Shown here: positions 5,358 through 13,731 of the stretch, in pieces
Layout: every line of letters starts with the position of its first letter
Numbering within the stretch: position 1 is the stretch's first letter
NCBI GenBank assembly: GCA_023266695.1
Contig: JAHFPO010000018.1
Location: forward strand, 1 to 23,066
DNA length: 23,066 bases
Origin: Hyphomicrobiales bacterium
GTDB taxonomy: Bacteria; Pseudomonadota; Alphaproteobacteria; Rhizobiales; Xanthobacteraceae
Direction of reading: 5' to 3'
Notes under the pieces: generated by a model
The model's database searches: none
What the model saw: only the letters and a program-made list of their open reading frames with translations
What the model was told of the DNA's origin: nothing
Program-made: the position numbers and the translations under genes

Positions 5358-7021
5358 TTGGCCTGGCGGCGAAGGAAGGCCGGAATCTCCAATTCGTCGT
5401 CCTCATTGTGCCCGCGGGCACGGCCCTGCGGCTCGGGCTCGGCCATGCGGCCCGCCGGGCGCCTGGAATACTCCGATACCTGTTCGGTTTGACGGCGATC
5501 ATGCGCCGCGCGCGGCTCGGCCTCGTTGCGCCCGCTTGGGCGGGACAGCGTGTGAGCCTCGAATGGCGGCTCCTTCTCCTCGCGGCGGCCGAGCCCGACC
5601 CGGGCCAGGCGTTGCAACAGCGACATGCGCTTGCGTTCGATTGCTTGGTGTTCGGTCTCTTCTCCGCGACTGGCACGGATCTCGTTCTGGGCAGGCATGG
5701 GCAGCTCCTCGATTCGGGGCATGCGCGGGGCGCGATACCCTGGACGCTCGGGCCGTGGCGGGAGGAAGGGCTGGATCGGTTCTTCCACCGATTCGGCGGC
5801 CCGCTCATCGGAGAACGGCTCGAAGAAAGACGGTCTCGGCGGCAGCGGCCGGATGGTCACGTCGTCGATCGCGGTCTCGGGAGCGAGCGGCGCGTACTCG
5901 TCGTAGGCTTCGGCCGCGTACGCCGGATCGGACTCGTAGACCTCGTGGGTCGCCTGCGGCGCCCGCGGCTCGAAGGCGCGCGCGACCGCCATGCGGCCGG
6001 CGAGCGAAGCGGCGCTGAAGCGGGCTTTGCTCGACGAAATCGTTTCCGGTTTCGATATCCCCTCTATGCCGGTCGCCACCACCGACACGCGGATGATCCC
6101 ATCGAGACTCTGGTCGAAAGTCGCGCCCAGGATGATGTTGGCGTCGGGATCGACTTCCTCGCGGATGCGGGTCGCGGCCTCGTCGACTTCATAGAGGGTG
6201 AGGTCCTTGCCGCCGGTGATCGAGATGAGCAGGCCTTTCGCCCCGCGCATCGAGACCTCGTCGAGCAGCGGATTGGCGATTGCGGCCTCGGCGGCGGTGA
6301 GCGCCCGCTTTTCGCCCGAGGCTTCGCCGGTGCCCATCATCGCCTTGCCCATTTCGCGCATGACGGTGCGCACGTCGGCGAAGTCGAGATTGATCAATCC
6401 CTCCTTCACCATCAGATCGGTAATGCAGGCGACACCCGAATAGAGCACCTGATCGGCCATGGCGAAGGCGTCGGAGAAGGTGGTCTTGTCGTTCGCCACC
6501 CGGAACAGATTCTGGTTCGGAATGACGATCAGGGTATCGACGCTCTTGGCAAGTTCGTTGATCCCGGCTTCGGCGACGCGCATGCGGCGCTGGCCTTCGA
6601 AATGGAAGGGCTTGGTCACGACGCCGAGAGTGAGGACGCCGAGCTCGCGCGTGATGCGGGCAATGACCGGAGCCGCACCGGTGCCGGTGCCACCGCCCAT
6701 GCCGGCGGTGATGAAGGCCATGTGGGCGCCGGCGAGATGATCGCGGATCTCGTCGATCACTTCCTCGGCGGCGGCGCGTCCGACTTCAGGGTGGGAGCCG
6801 GCACCGAGGCCCTGCGTCGCCTCGACGCCCATCTGAACGATGCGCTTGGCTTTGGAGGAGGTGAGCGCCTGCGCGTCGGTGTTGGCGACGACGAATTCGC
6901 ACCCCATGAGCCCGGCCGAGATCATGTTGTTGACGGCATTGCCGCCTGCTCCGCCGACGCCGAACACGACGATGTGCGGTTTCTGCTCGCGGATGTCAGG
7001 TTTCTTCAGATTGATGGTCAT
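5354..7021 (-). CDS. ftsZ: Cell division GTPase FtsZ
   Basis: Tubulin-like GTPase that polymerises into the Z ring at midcell and recruits the divisome. The 555-residue product has the nucleotide-binding GGAGGNAVNN (23-32), the tubulin signature GMGGGTGTGAAP (107-118) and the catalytic T7 loop NLDFADV (211-217). The globular core ends near residue 325. A linker of about 215 residues follows, rich in Pro, Glu, Arg and Ala (including APRMPRIEELPMP), then the conserved C-terminal peptide ELEIPAFLRRQAN, the docking site for FtsA and other partners. E. coli FtsZ has 383 residues; the long linker is normal for Alphaproteobacteria. The ATG at 7021 has a GAGAGGG ribosome-binding site 8 bases upstream. 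The gene lies 80 bases after ftsA and is followed by a terminator. Its stop codon lies inside a REP-like repeat. Confidence 0.99.
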   Translation of the reverse strand: MTINLKKPDIREQKPHIVVFGVGGAGGNAVNNMISAGLMGCEFVVANTDAQALTSSKAKRIVQMGVEATQGLGAGSHPEVGRAAAEEVIDEIRDHLAGAHMAFITAGMGGGTGTGAAPVIARITRELGVLTLGVVTKPFHFEGQRRMRVAEAGINELAKSVDTLIVIPNQNLFRVANDKTTFSDAFAMADQVLYSGVACITDLMVKEGLINLDFADVRTVMREMGKAMMGTGEASGEKRALTAAEAAIANPLLDEVSMRGAKGLLISITGGKDLTLYEVDEAATRIREEVDPDANIILGATFDQSLDGIIRVSVVATGIEGISKPETISSSKARFSAASLAGRMAVARAFEPRAPQATHEVYESDPAYAAEAYDEYAPLAPETAIDDVTIRPLPPRPSFFEPFSDERAAESVEEPIQPFLPPRPERPGYRAPRMPRIEELPMPAQNEIRASRGEETEHQAIERKRMSLLQRLARVGLGRREEKEPPFEAHTLSRPSGRNEAEPRAAHDRRQTEQVSEYSRRPAGRMAEPEPQGRARGHNEDDELEIPAFLRRQAN

Positions 7022-7029
7022 GGTGGTTA

Positions 7030-7036
7030 CCCTCTC
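7030..7036 (-). promoter_or_regulatory. ftsZ ribosome-binding site
   Basis: GAGAGGG on the minus strand, 8 bases before the ftsZ ATG. A second GAGAGGG followed by AAC occurs 24 bases further upstream (7051-7060) with no start codon at a suitable distance. Confidence 0.65.
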
Positions 7037-7037
7037 G

Positions 7038-7049
7038 GCGCCGAAGCGC
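7038..7049 (-). other. UUCG-tetraloop hairpin in the ftsZ leader
   Basis: GCGC-TTCG-GCGC on the transcribed strand: a 4-bp GC stem closed by C-UUCG-G, an unusually stable tetraloop. It lies between the two GAGAGGG copies and one base from the ribosome-binding site. The stem is short, so its effect is uncertain. Confidence 0.4.
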
Positions 7050-7101
7050 TGTTCCCTCTCGTCTCACACCGGCCGCAGCCGGCAGTTTGCGTCGTCCGTC
7101 T

Positions 7102-8421
7102 TCAAAAGCTTTCCCTCAGCCAACGTCCCACGCGCCTGATGTAATTGACCTCGCCCTGCGCATAGCGCCGGCGCGGCTCGAAATGCTCCCGGGCCGCGAA
7201 TTGCGGATAAGCGAGGAGCCCGGCCGCCACCGCGAACGCGGGTCCCTTCGCCTGTTCGGAAAATTGGCTCATTCCCAGCGGGCGACCGATGCGGGCGGTG
7301 GCGCCGAACACGCGCCCGACGAGCTCGCTGAGCCCGATCAGTTGCGCGGCGCCTCCGGTGAGCGCCACCCGGCGGCTCGCCGCCGCGAGCATGTTCGCGC
7401 TCTTCAGCCGGTCGCGCAGAAGTTCGAGAATCTCCTCGATGCGCGGGCGCACCATGCGCACGATCTGCGAACGCGACACCGCGTTCGGTCCGTCCCGGTC
7501 GTCTTCTGCGACCGCCGGGATGGTGATGACTTCGGTTTCGTCGGCGCTGCCTGCGAGCACGCTGCCGTGGAGCGTCTTCAGGCGCTCGGCTCCGGCGACG
7601 CGGGCCGAAAGCCCGCGCGCGAGGTCCATGGTCACGTGGTTGCCGCCGAGCGCGATGCCGTCGAGATGAACGAAATCGCCGTTCGAGAACACCGCGGCGG
7701 TGGTGGTGCCGGCGCCGAAATCAATTACGGTCGCGCCGATCTCGGCTTCATCGGCGGTGAGCACGGCGAGACCGGCGGCATAGGGCGCCGCGATCAAGCC
7801 TTCGACCGAGAGGTGGCAGCGCTCGACGCACAGCACCAGGTTCTTGAGCGCCGGCAATTCCGCCGTCACCACGTGGAGATCGACGGCCAGCACCTGCCCG
7901 AGCATGCCGCGCGGATCGCGGATTCCGGTGAGGTAGTCGAGCGCGAAGCCGACCGGCAAGGAATGCAACACCGCGCGCCCGTCGCGCACGGAATGCAGGC
8001 TCGCCGCATCGAGCACGCGGCCGATATCGCCCTCCTCGGCGGACGGGCCCGGCAGACGCACGGAAGCCGCGAAGGATTGGCTGCCGAGCCGCCCGCCCGA
8101 GACGGCCAGCACGACCGAGGCGATCTCAAGCTTGGCCGACCGCTCGGCGACATCGACCGCGAGACGGATCGCCTCCTCGGCGCGCATCATGTCGACGACG
8201 GTACCGCCCTTGATGCCGCGCGCGCGCGTTTGGCCGAAACCGATCAGTTCGACCGAATGGCTGCGACCGCGCATCAATTCGCCTCCCGGTAGCGGCTTCA
8301 GGCGGGCGATCAGACAGGCGACCTTGCTGGTGCCGATATCGAGCGCGGCGACGACGGCCGCCCGCCGCGGATTGAGCGGACGCATGCGCGGAGCGAACCC
8401 GCGGGCAAGAGCGGAACTCAT
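7102..8421 (-). CDS. ftsA: Cell division protein FtsA
   Basis: Actin-like ATPase that tethers FtsZ filaments to the cytoplasmic membrane and activates septal wall synthesis. In the 439 residues, the phosphate-1 motif ALDIGTSK is at 26-33, phosphate-2 VIDFGAGTT at 232-240 and the adenosine motif LTGGAAQL at 364-371. The C-terminal IRRVGRWLRESF is a basic amphipathic helix that serves as the membrane anchor. The ATG at 8421 overlaps the ftsQ stop (ATGA), leaving about 25 residues before the actin fold, longer than in E. coli but plausible for this class; a later start cannot be excluded. ftsQ-ftsA-ftsZ is the standard order. Confidence 0.98.
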   Translation of the reverse strand: MSSALARGFAPRMRPLNPRRAAVVAALDIGTSKVACLIARLKPLPGGELMRGRSHSVELIGFGQTRARGIKGGTVVDMMRAEEAIRLAVDVAERSAKLEIASVVLAVSGGRLGSQSFAASVRLPGPSAEEGDIGRVLDAASLHSVRDGRAVLHSLPVGFALDYLTGIRDPRGMLGQVLAVDLHVVTAELPALKNLVLCVERCHLSVEGLIAAPYAAGLAVLTADEAEIGATVIDFGAGTTTAAVFSNGDFVHLDGIALGGNHVTMDLARGLSARVAGAERLKTLHGSVLAGSADETEVITIPAVAEDDRDGPNAVSRSQIVRMVRPRIEEILELLRDRLKSANMLAAASRRVALTGGAAQLIGLSELVGRVFGATARIGRPLGMSQFSEQAKGPAFAVAAGLLAYPQFAAREHFEPRRRYAQGEVNYIRRVGRWLRESF

Positions 8422-9350
8422 GTATCCGCTCCCTTGCGTTTCGCTGGCCTCTGCTTGAGCATCGCCGCGCGTGCTTCGGCCGCTTCGTCGGAGAGGCGGA
8501 CCATGACCTGATCCGGTACGCGCAGATCGATCACGGTGACGTCGCGGGAGAGGATTTGTTTTTCCCGGTCGAGCACGGCGAGCCGCTCGAGCGCAAGCGC
8601 AGGGTCGTCTTCCGGCAGACGCACGTCGATGCCGTTCTTGAGGCGCAGGTTCCAGCGCCGTTCGGCGACCAGCACGCCCGCGCGCAAGACGGCGCGGATC
8701 TCGGGAAAGCGGTCGATCAAATCGATGAAGGCGCCGGCGCGCTTCTCGGCGCCGATGCCGACGACGAGCAGCAGCTCGGCCGGCTTGGTTTCGATCCCGG
8801 ACTCGAGCACGGTGCCGTCGCGTGCGATCAGGTTGAGCTTTTCGCCCCGCTGCCAGAGCGCGAAGGCTTCGCGTTCCTCGACCGCGATCTCGAGCCGGTC
8901 GGGATAGAGCTTGCGCACCGTCGCCTCGGCGATCCAGGGATTGCGCTTCAGGCTTTCGCGCACGGCTTCGGCGTCGATGAGCGGAAGCGAGGAGGCCGCA
9001 GTCACGCCCGCCTCGCGCAGCAAGTCGGCGCGGGCGACATGGCTGAGGCCCCGGATCTCGACCGTCGCGATCCCGAAGCCGACCGAGCGGGCGGCGACAT
9101 CGCCGGCACTGCGGAGCCCGGCGAGAAATATTTCGGTATGTTCGCCGCGAACCGCGCCGTAACCCGCGGTCGCGGCGATGAGCACGATCAGGAAGGTGAA
9201 TTCGAAGTGGCGCAGGACGGGCCGGTCGGACAGACGCACCAGCGCGCGGCGCAGGAACAGGACGAAGCGGCTGGGCGGCGCGAATTCAGCCGTTGCCCGC
9301 GGCCGGAGCCGCGGGATCAGCGGTCGAGAGAAGCGTCCTCCACGATCCAT
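8418..9350 (-). CDS. ftsQ: Cell division protein FtsQ
   Basis: Bitopic membrane protein that links FtsL/FtsB and FtsW-FtsI in the divisome. The 310 residues comprise a basic, Pro/Arg-rich cytoplasmic tail (1-48), one membrane helix (about 49-66, FEFTFLIVLIAATAGYGAV), and a periplasmic POTRA domain (about 94-165, starting ATVEIRGLSHVARADLL and including NPWIAEATVRKLYPDRLEI), followed by the FtsQ beta domain. The ATG at 9350 lies inside the 3' end of ddl, a 34-base overlap. No other ATG is available before the membrane helix, and the next in-frame GTG (Val38) would remove nearly all of the cytoplasmic tail. The stop overlaps the ftsA start. Confidence 0.96.
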   Translation of the reverse strand: MDRGGRFSRPLIPRLRPRATAEFAPPSRFVLFLRRALVRLSDRPVLRHFEFTFLIVLIAATAGYGAVRGEHTEIFLAGLRSAGDVAARSVGFGIATVEIRGLSHVARADLLREAGVTAASSLPLIDAEAVRESLKRNPWIAEATVRKLYPDRLEIAVEEREAFALWQRGEKLNLIARDGTVLESGIETKPAELLLVVGIGAEKRAGAFIDLIDRFPEIRAVLRAGVLVAERRWNLRLKNGIDVRLPEDDPALALERLAVLDREKQILSRDVTVIDLRVPDQVMVRLSDEAAEARAAMLKQRPAKRKGADT

Positions 9351-10243
9351 TTTACCAGCTCGCCGAACGGACGACCCGCATGGGCCGCGAGTTCCGGCAC
9401 CAGCGACGTCTCGGTCATGCCGGGCTGGGTATTGACCTCCAAACAGACGAGGTCCCCCGAGGCTTGCGGGCGGTGGTCGAAACGGAAGTCCGCCCGGGTC
9501 ACCCCCCGGCAGCCAAGCGCCTGATGCGCCGTCAAAGCGAGATTCCGCACCTGTTGGTAAATATTTGGTGAAATTCGCGCCGGCAGGATGTGGCGGGAGC
9601 CGCCGGGGGCATATTTGGCCTCATAATCGTAGAATTTCGTGGCCGGCTCGATCTCAATCACCCCCAGCGCCTCCTTCCCCATGACCGCGCAGGTGAGCTC
9701 GAGCCCGGCCACATAGCGCTCCGCCAAAAGGGCCTCCCCATAGGGCCAATCGGGCCGGGTGAGCTCCTGGGGTGGATGGGCGTGATTCTCGGTCACGATA
9801 AAGACGCCGACCGAGGAGCCCTCGGCGGTGGGCTTCAGCACATAGGGCCGGGTCATGACATGGGCCTTGGCCGCCTCACTCCGGGTGACCACCCGTCCTT
9901 GGGGGACCGGAACGCCGGCCGCCGCAATTACGATCTTGGCTACCGGCTTGTTCATGGCGAGCGCCGAGGCGAGCACGCCCGAGTGGGTATAGGGAATGCG
10001 CAGGATTTCCAGAATCCCCTGAATGGTCCCGTCCTCCCCCGGCCGCCCATGCAGCACATTGAAGGCGACGTCGGGTTTCAGACGCGCCAGCACCTCGGCG
10101 ACGTCGCGGTCGACGTCGACGCGGCTGACCTTGTAGCCATGGCGCTCGAGCGCGTCGGCGCAATGCTTGCCCGAGCGCAGCGAGACCTCGCGCTCGGCCG
10201 ACCAGCCGCCCATCAGCACCGCGACGTGTTTCGAACCTGCCAT
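9317..10243 (-). CDS. ddl: D-alanine-D-alanine ligase Ddl
   Basis: ATP-grasp enzyme that joins two D-alanines in the cytoplasm; the product is the MurF substrate. The 308 residues compare with 306 in E. coli DdlB. The N-terminal MGGWSAEREVSLRSG (11-25) carries the conserved Glu and Ser of the family. LHGRPGEDGTIQG lies at 64-76, the ATP-loop EGSSVGV at 141-147, an omega-loop-like YDYEAKY at 195-201, and the metal and substrate motif LEVNTQPGMTETS at 268-280. The omega-loop tyrosine points to D-Ala-D-Ala rather than D-Ala-D-Lac synthesis. An in-frame start further upstream exists, but the ATG at 10243 has an AAGGA site 8 bases before it and gives the usual N-terminus. It begins one base after murB and ends inside ftsQ. 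Confidence 0.98.
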   Translation of the reverse strand: MAGSKHVAVLMGGWSAEREVSLRSGKHCADALERHGYKVSRVDVDRDVAEVLARLKPDVAFNVLHGRPGEDGTIQGILEILRIPYTHSGVLASALAMNKPVAKIVIAAAGVPVPQGRVVTRSEAAKAHVMTRPYVLKPTAEGSSVGVFIVTENHAHPPQELTRPDWPYGEALLAERYVAGLELTCAVMGKEALGVIEIEPATKFYDYEAKYAPGGSRHILPARISPNIYQQVRNLALTAHQALGCRGVTRADFRFDHRPQASGDLVCLEVNTQPGMTETSLVPELAAHAGRPFGELVKWIVEDASLDR

Positions 10244-10244
10244 C

Positions 10245-11183
10245 TCAGAAATCCTTCGCCACTCCGACACGAACGATCTCCCATTCGAGCATGACGCCCG
10301 AATGCTCCTTCACCCGCCGGCGTACTTCCTCGCCCAGCGCCTCGATATCGACGGCGGTGGCGTTGCCGCGATTGATGAGAAAGTTGCAATGCATCTCCGA
10401 CACCTCGGCGTCGCCGACCTTGAGCCCGCGGCAGCTCGCCGCCTCGATCAATTTCCAGGCCTTCTTGCCCGGCGGATTCTTGAAGGTCGAGCCGCCGGTG
10501 CGGCTCTTGACCGGCTGGGTCGCCTCGCGCACCTCGGTGACCTTCGCCATCTCGGCGGCGATGGCGGCAGGATCGCCGGGCTCGCCGCGAAAGACCGCCT
10601 GGGTGAACACGAGACCGGCGGGCGCCTTGGCATGGCGATAGGAGAAGCCGAAATCGGCGTTGGAAAGCACCCGCACCTTGCCCGTGCGATCGACCGCGCG
10701 CGCTTCCATGAGCACGTCCTTGGTCTCGCGCCCATAGGCGCCGGCGTTCATGCGCAGCGCGCCGCCGATCGCGCCCGGCACGCCGCGATAGAAGGAGAGC
10801 CCGGCGAGTCCCGCCTGCGCCGCCGCCTGCGCCGCCCGCACGTCGGGGACCGCGCCGCCGACGCGCACATGATTGCCTTCGACCGCGATGTCGTTGAAGC
10901 CGCGCCCGAGCCGGATCGCCACGCCCGCGATCCCGCCGTCACGCACCAGAAGATTGGAGCCGAGCCCGACCACGGTCACCGGCACTTCGGCCGGGAGACG
11001 AGCGAGGAAATAGGCGAGATCATCCTCGTCAGCGGGGGAGAAGAGCGCCTGGGCCGGACCGCCGACCCGGAACCAGGTGAGATCGGCCATGGGCTGGCGG
11101 GCGATCAGCCGTCCGCGCAAGTCCGGCATGGCGGCGGCAAGCTCGGGCACGATGTCCCGGGAGGCGGTCAGACTCGCCGTCAT
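10245..11183 (-). CDS. murB: UDP-N-acetylenolpyruvoylglucosamine reductase MurB
   Basis: FAD/NADPH enzyme that reduces UDP-GlcNAc-enolpyruvate to UDP-MurNAc. The 312 residues include GLGSNLLVRDGG (73-84) and GVPGAIGGALRMNAGAYG (134-151) for FAD binding, and GSTFKNP (231-237), whose Ser232 is the expected proton donor (Ser229 in E. coli). GLKVGDAEVSEMHCNFLIN and a C-terminal Glu-containing segment (MLEWEIVRVG) follow. The length and GSTFKNP motif fit type II MurB, the form common outside Enterobacteria. The ATG at 11183 overlaps the murC stop by ATGA; an upstream in-frame start would add 18 residues inside murC and is unlikely. Confidence 0.98.
   Translation of the reverse strand: MTASLTASRDIVPELAAAMPDLRGRLIARQPMADLTWFRVGGPAQALFSPADEDDLAYFLARLPAEVPVTVVGLGSNLLVRDGGIAGVAIRLGRGFNDIAVEGNHVRVGGAVPDVRAAQAAAQAGLAGLSFYRGVPGAIGGALRMNAGAYGRETKDVLMEARAVDRTGKVRVLSNADFGFSYRHAKAPAGLVFTQAVFRGEPGDPAAIAAEMAKVTEVREATQPVKSRTGGSTFKNPPGKKAWKLIEAASCRGLKVGDAEVSEMHCNFLINRGNATAVDIEALGEEVRRRVKEHSGVMLEWEIVRVGVAKDF
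10252..10256 (-). promoter_or_regulatory. ddl ribosome-binding site
   Basis: AAGGA on the minus strand, 8 bases before the ATG at 10243, embedded in the last codons of murB. It decides this start over an in-frame upstream one. Confidence 0.7.
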
Positions 11184-12598
11184 GAGCCGTCCTTGGCGGC
11201 GAGCGCCGCGAGCTCGCCCGGCAATGCTTGCGCCCATTGGGTGATGGAGCCGGCGCCGAGACAGACCACATAGTCGCCGGGTTTCACGATTTTCCTGACC
11301 ATGCCGGCAAGCCGTTCGGGCGCATCGAGTGCGAACACATTGCGATGACCTCGCGCGCGCGCCCCCTTGACCAGCGCGTCGCGGTCGATGCCCGCGATCG
11401 GCGCCTCGCCCGCCGGATAGACCGGCGCTACGATCACATGATCGGCATCGCTGAAGCAGCTAGAGAACTGGTCGAACAGATCACGCAGTCGAGTAAAGCG
11501 GTGCGGCTGCATCACCGCGACTACCTGGCCCTTGGTCGAGGCGCGCGCGGCCTTGAGCACAGCCGCGATCTCGACTGGATGGTGGGCGTAATCGTCGAAC
11601 ACCGCGACCCCATTCCATTCTCCGATGCGGGTGAAGCGCCGATTGACGCCGCCGAATTTCGCCAATGCCTTGCGGATGCGGTCATGGGGCACGCCCAGCT
11701 CATGGGCGACCGCGATCGCCGCCGTGGCGTTGAGCGCATTGTAGTGGCCGGGCATGGGGAGCGCGAGATCGCCGATCTCGTGCGCCGTCTTGCCGTCGCG
11801 GGCGCGCAACACAACGCGGAAGCGCGAGACCCCGCCGTCGAGCTTCACGTCGGCGAGGCGCACGTCGGCCCCCGCATCGATGCCATAGGTGACGACGCGC
11901 CGGTCCTCGATGCGGCCGATCTCGTCCCGCACCACCGGATGATCGAGGCACATCACCGCGAAGCCGTAGAACGGAACGTTCTCAACGAAGGCGTGGAACG
12001 CCTCCTTGACCGCCTCGAAGGTTCCGAAATGGTCGAGGTGCTCGGGGTCGATATTGGTGACGACGGCGATATCGGCCGGAAGCTTGAGGAAGGTGCCGTC
12101 GGATTCGTCGGCCTCGACCACCATCCAGGTGCCGCCGCCGAGGCGCGCGTTGGTGCCGTAGGCATTGATGATGCCGCCGTTGATCACGGTCGGATCGAAG
12201 CTGCCGGCGTCGAGGAGCGCCGCCACCAGCGAGGTGGTGGTGGTCTTGCCGTGGGTGCCGGCAATCGCCACGCAGGATTTCAACCGCATCAGCTCGGCGA
12301 GCATCTCGGCCCGGCGCACGACCGGCAGCCTTTTGGCGCGGGCGGCGGCGAGCTCGGAATTGTCGCGCTTCACCGCCGAGGAGACGACGAGGACGGCCGC
12401 ACCCTCGACGTTCCGGGCGTCGTGGCCGATCGCGATCTGAATGCCCTTCGCGAGCAGCCGTTTGACATTGGCGCTTTCGGCGACGTCGGAGCCGCGCACC
12501 TGATAGCCGAGATTGGCGAGCACCTCGGCGATGCCGCTCATGCCGATGCCGCCAATGCCGACGAAATGGATCGGGCCGATCTCGTGGGGAAGTTTCAT
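11180..12598 (-). CDS. murC: UDP-N-acetylmuramate-L-alanine ligase MurC
   Basis: Adds L-Ala to UDP-MurNAc, the first amino-acid ligation of the stem peptide, in the cytoplasm. The 472 residues have the N-terminal UDP-binding glycine loop GIGGIGM (14-20), the Mur ligase P-loop GTHGKTTTT (114-122), EADESDGTF (162-170), NIDPEHLDH (182-190) and DDYAHHP (335-341), all in the expected order and spacing. The ATG at 12598 overlaps the murG stop as ATGA and gives the canonical start before HFVGIGGIGMSGIAE. The same frame runs open upstream through the end of murG, but that extension is out of frame with MurG, Arg/Gly-rich and not coding. Confidence 0.99.
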   Translation of the reverse strand: MKLPHEIGPIHFVGIGGIGMSGIAEVLANLGYQVRGSDVAESANVKRLLAKGIQIAIGHDARNVEGAAVLVVSSAVKRDNSELAAARAKRLPVVRRAEMLAELMRLKSCVAIAGTHGKTTTTSLVAALLDAGSFDPTVINGGIINAYGTNARLGGGTWMVVEADESDGTFLKLPADIAVVTNIDPEHLDHFGTFEAVKEAFHAFVENVPFYGFAVMCLDHPVVRDEIGRIEDRRVVTYGIDAGADVRLADVKLDGGVSRFRVVLRARDGKTAHEIGDLALPMPGHYNALNATAAIAVAHELGVPHDRIRKALAKFGGVNRRFTRIGEWNGVAVFDDYAHHPVEIAAVLKAARASTKGQVVAVMQPHRFTRLRDLFDQFSSCFSDADHVIVAPVYPAGEAPIAGIDRDALVKGARARGHRNVFALDAPERLAGMVRKIVKPGDYVVCLGAGSITQWAQALPGELAALAAKDGS

Positions 12599-13731
12599 GC
12601 TGGGCTCTTGTCGCCCATTTGCGCGATGCGGGCAACGCGGACAACCTCGTCGGCGAGTCGCTCGGCCGCGTCGGCGCGTCCCACCCGCCGCGCCGCGCCG
12701 GCCATGGCGGCAAGCGCCGCCGGCGCGGTCAGAAGCCGGGTCAATTCCTGGCTGAGGTTGAGGGCGGTGAAATCCTCCTGGCGGATCAGCCGCGCAGCCC
12801 CGGTCGCCGCCAGCGTGGTGGCATTGGCGAGCTGGTCCTGATCGATCGCGTGGGGCAGCGGCACCAACACCGCAGGGCGGCCGATCACCGCGAGTTCGGC
12901 GACGGTGGAAGCGCCCGAGCGCGCAATCACGAGATGGCTCCGCGCGATGCGCGCCGGCAGATCGTCGAAGAAGGCGGCAAGCTCGGCTTTCACTCCGAGC
13001 CGGGCATAAATCCCTCGCACCGCGTCCAGATCCTCCCGCCGGCATTGCTGCGTAACCTCGATGCGCGGGCGCAGCACGGCGGGAAGCCGCTCGATCGCGG
13101 CCGGCACCACCTCGCTCATGATCCGCGCGCCCTGGCTGCCGCCGAACACCATGAGCCGGATTGCATCCTTGTCGCGGGGTGCCTCATAGGGGCGCTCGGC
13201 GGCTGCACGCACGGCCGCCCGCACCGGATTGCCGACATGCACCGCCTTGGCGGCGAGCCGCGGCGAATACGCGAGAATATTCGGATAGCCGGTGGCGATC
13301 GCGGTGGCACGTCCCGCGAGCAAACGATTGGCGCGCCCCATCACCGCGTTCTGCTCGTGCACCAGGCGCGGCACGCCGAGGAGCGCGGCCGCGAGCACGG
13401 GCGGCACCGTCGGATAGCCGCCGAAGCCGACCACCGCGGCGGGTCTGATGCGCCGCAGGAGAAACAGCGCGCGCAGCATGCCGAATGCGAGCCGTAGGGC
13501 GGCGCGAACGAACGCGAACGGATTTCTTTCCCGCACCGTGTCCGACGGCAACACATGTACGCGGCGCGCCGGAAAGCTCTCGGCATAGGGCGCAGCGCGC
13601 CGATCAGTCGCAAGATCGACCGTAATCCCGCGCCGTTGGAGCGCGCCGGCCAAGGCCTCGGCGGAAAACAGATGACCTCCAGTGCCGCCGGCAGCGATGA
13701 GGACGAGCGGCGCCTCCGCGCCCGCGCTCAT
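12595..13731 (-). CDS. murG: Undecaprenyldiphospho-muramoylpentapeptide beta-N-acetylglucosaminyltransferase MurG
   Basis: Transfers GlcNAc from UDP-GlcNAc to lipid I to make lipid II on the inner face of the cytoplasmic membrane. The 378 residues form a GT-B enzyme. GGTGGH (15-20) is the N-terminal lipid I-binding loop; HEQNAVMGRANR lies at 125-136, the second glycine loop GGSQGAR at 197-203, and the UDP-GlcNAc-binding stretch RSGASTVAEL (271-280) with PLPHAIDQDQ (291-300) follows. The gene is coupled by ATGA overlaps to ftsW before it and murC after it, so the lipid II synthase and its flippase/polymerase partners are translated together. Confidence 0.98.
   Translation of the reverse strand: MSAGAEAPLVLIAAGGTGGHLFSAEALAGALQRRGITVDLATDRRAAPYAESFPARRVHVLPSDTVRERNPFAFVRAALRLAFGMLRALFLLRRIRPAAVVGFGGYPTVPPVLAAALLGVPRLVHEQNAVMGRANRLLAGRATAIATGYPNILAYSPRLAAKAVHVGNPVRAAVRAAAERPYEAPRDKDAIRLMVFGGSQGARIMSEVVPAAIERLPAVLRPRIEVTQQCRREDLDAVRGIYARLGVKAELAAFFDDLPARIARSHLVIARSGASTVAELAVIGRPAVLVPLPHAIDQDQLANATTLAATGAARLIRQEDFTALNLSQELTRLLTAPAALAAMAGAARRVGRADAAERLADEVVRVARIAQMGDKSPA

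Noticed and set aside
5309..7144. 611-codon plus-strand open frame opposite ftsZ
   Set aside because: Full-length shadow of FtsZ; repetitive Gly/Ala/His/Asp-rich product with no domain or ribosome-binding site.
11180..13045. 621-codon minus-strand frame suggesting an N-terminally extended MurC or a MurG-MurC fusion
   Set aside because: The first 149 codons overlap murG in a different frame and are Arg/Gly-rich without homology. The true MurC start at 12598 overlaps the murG stop by ATGA.
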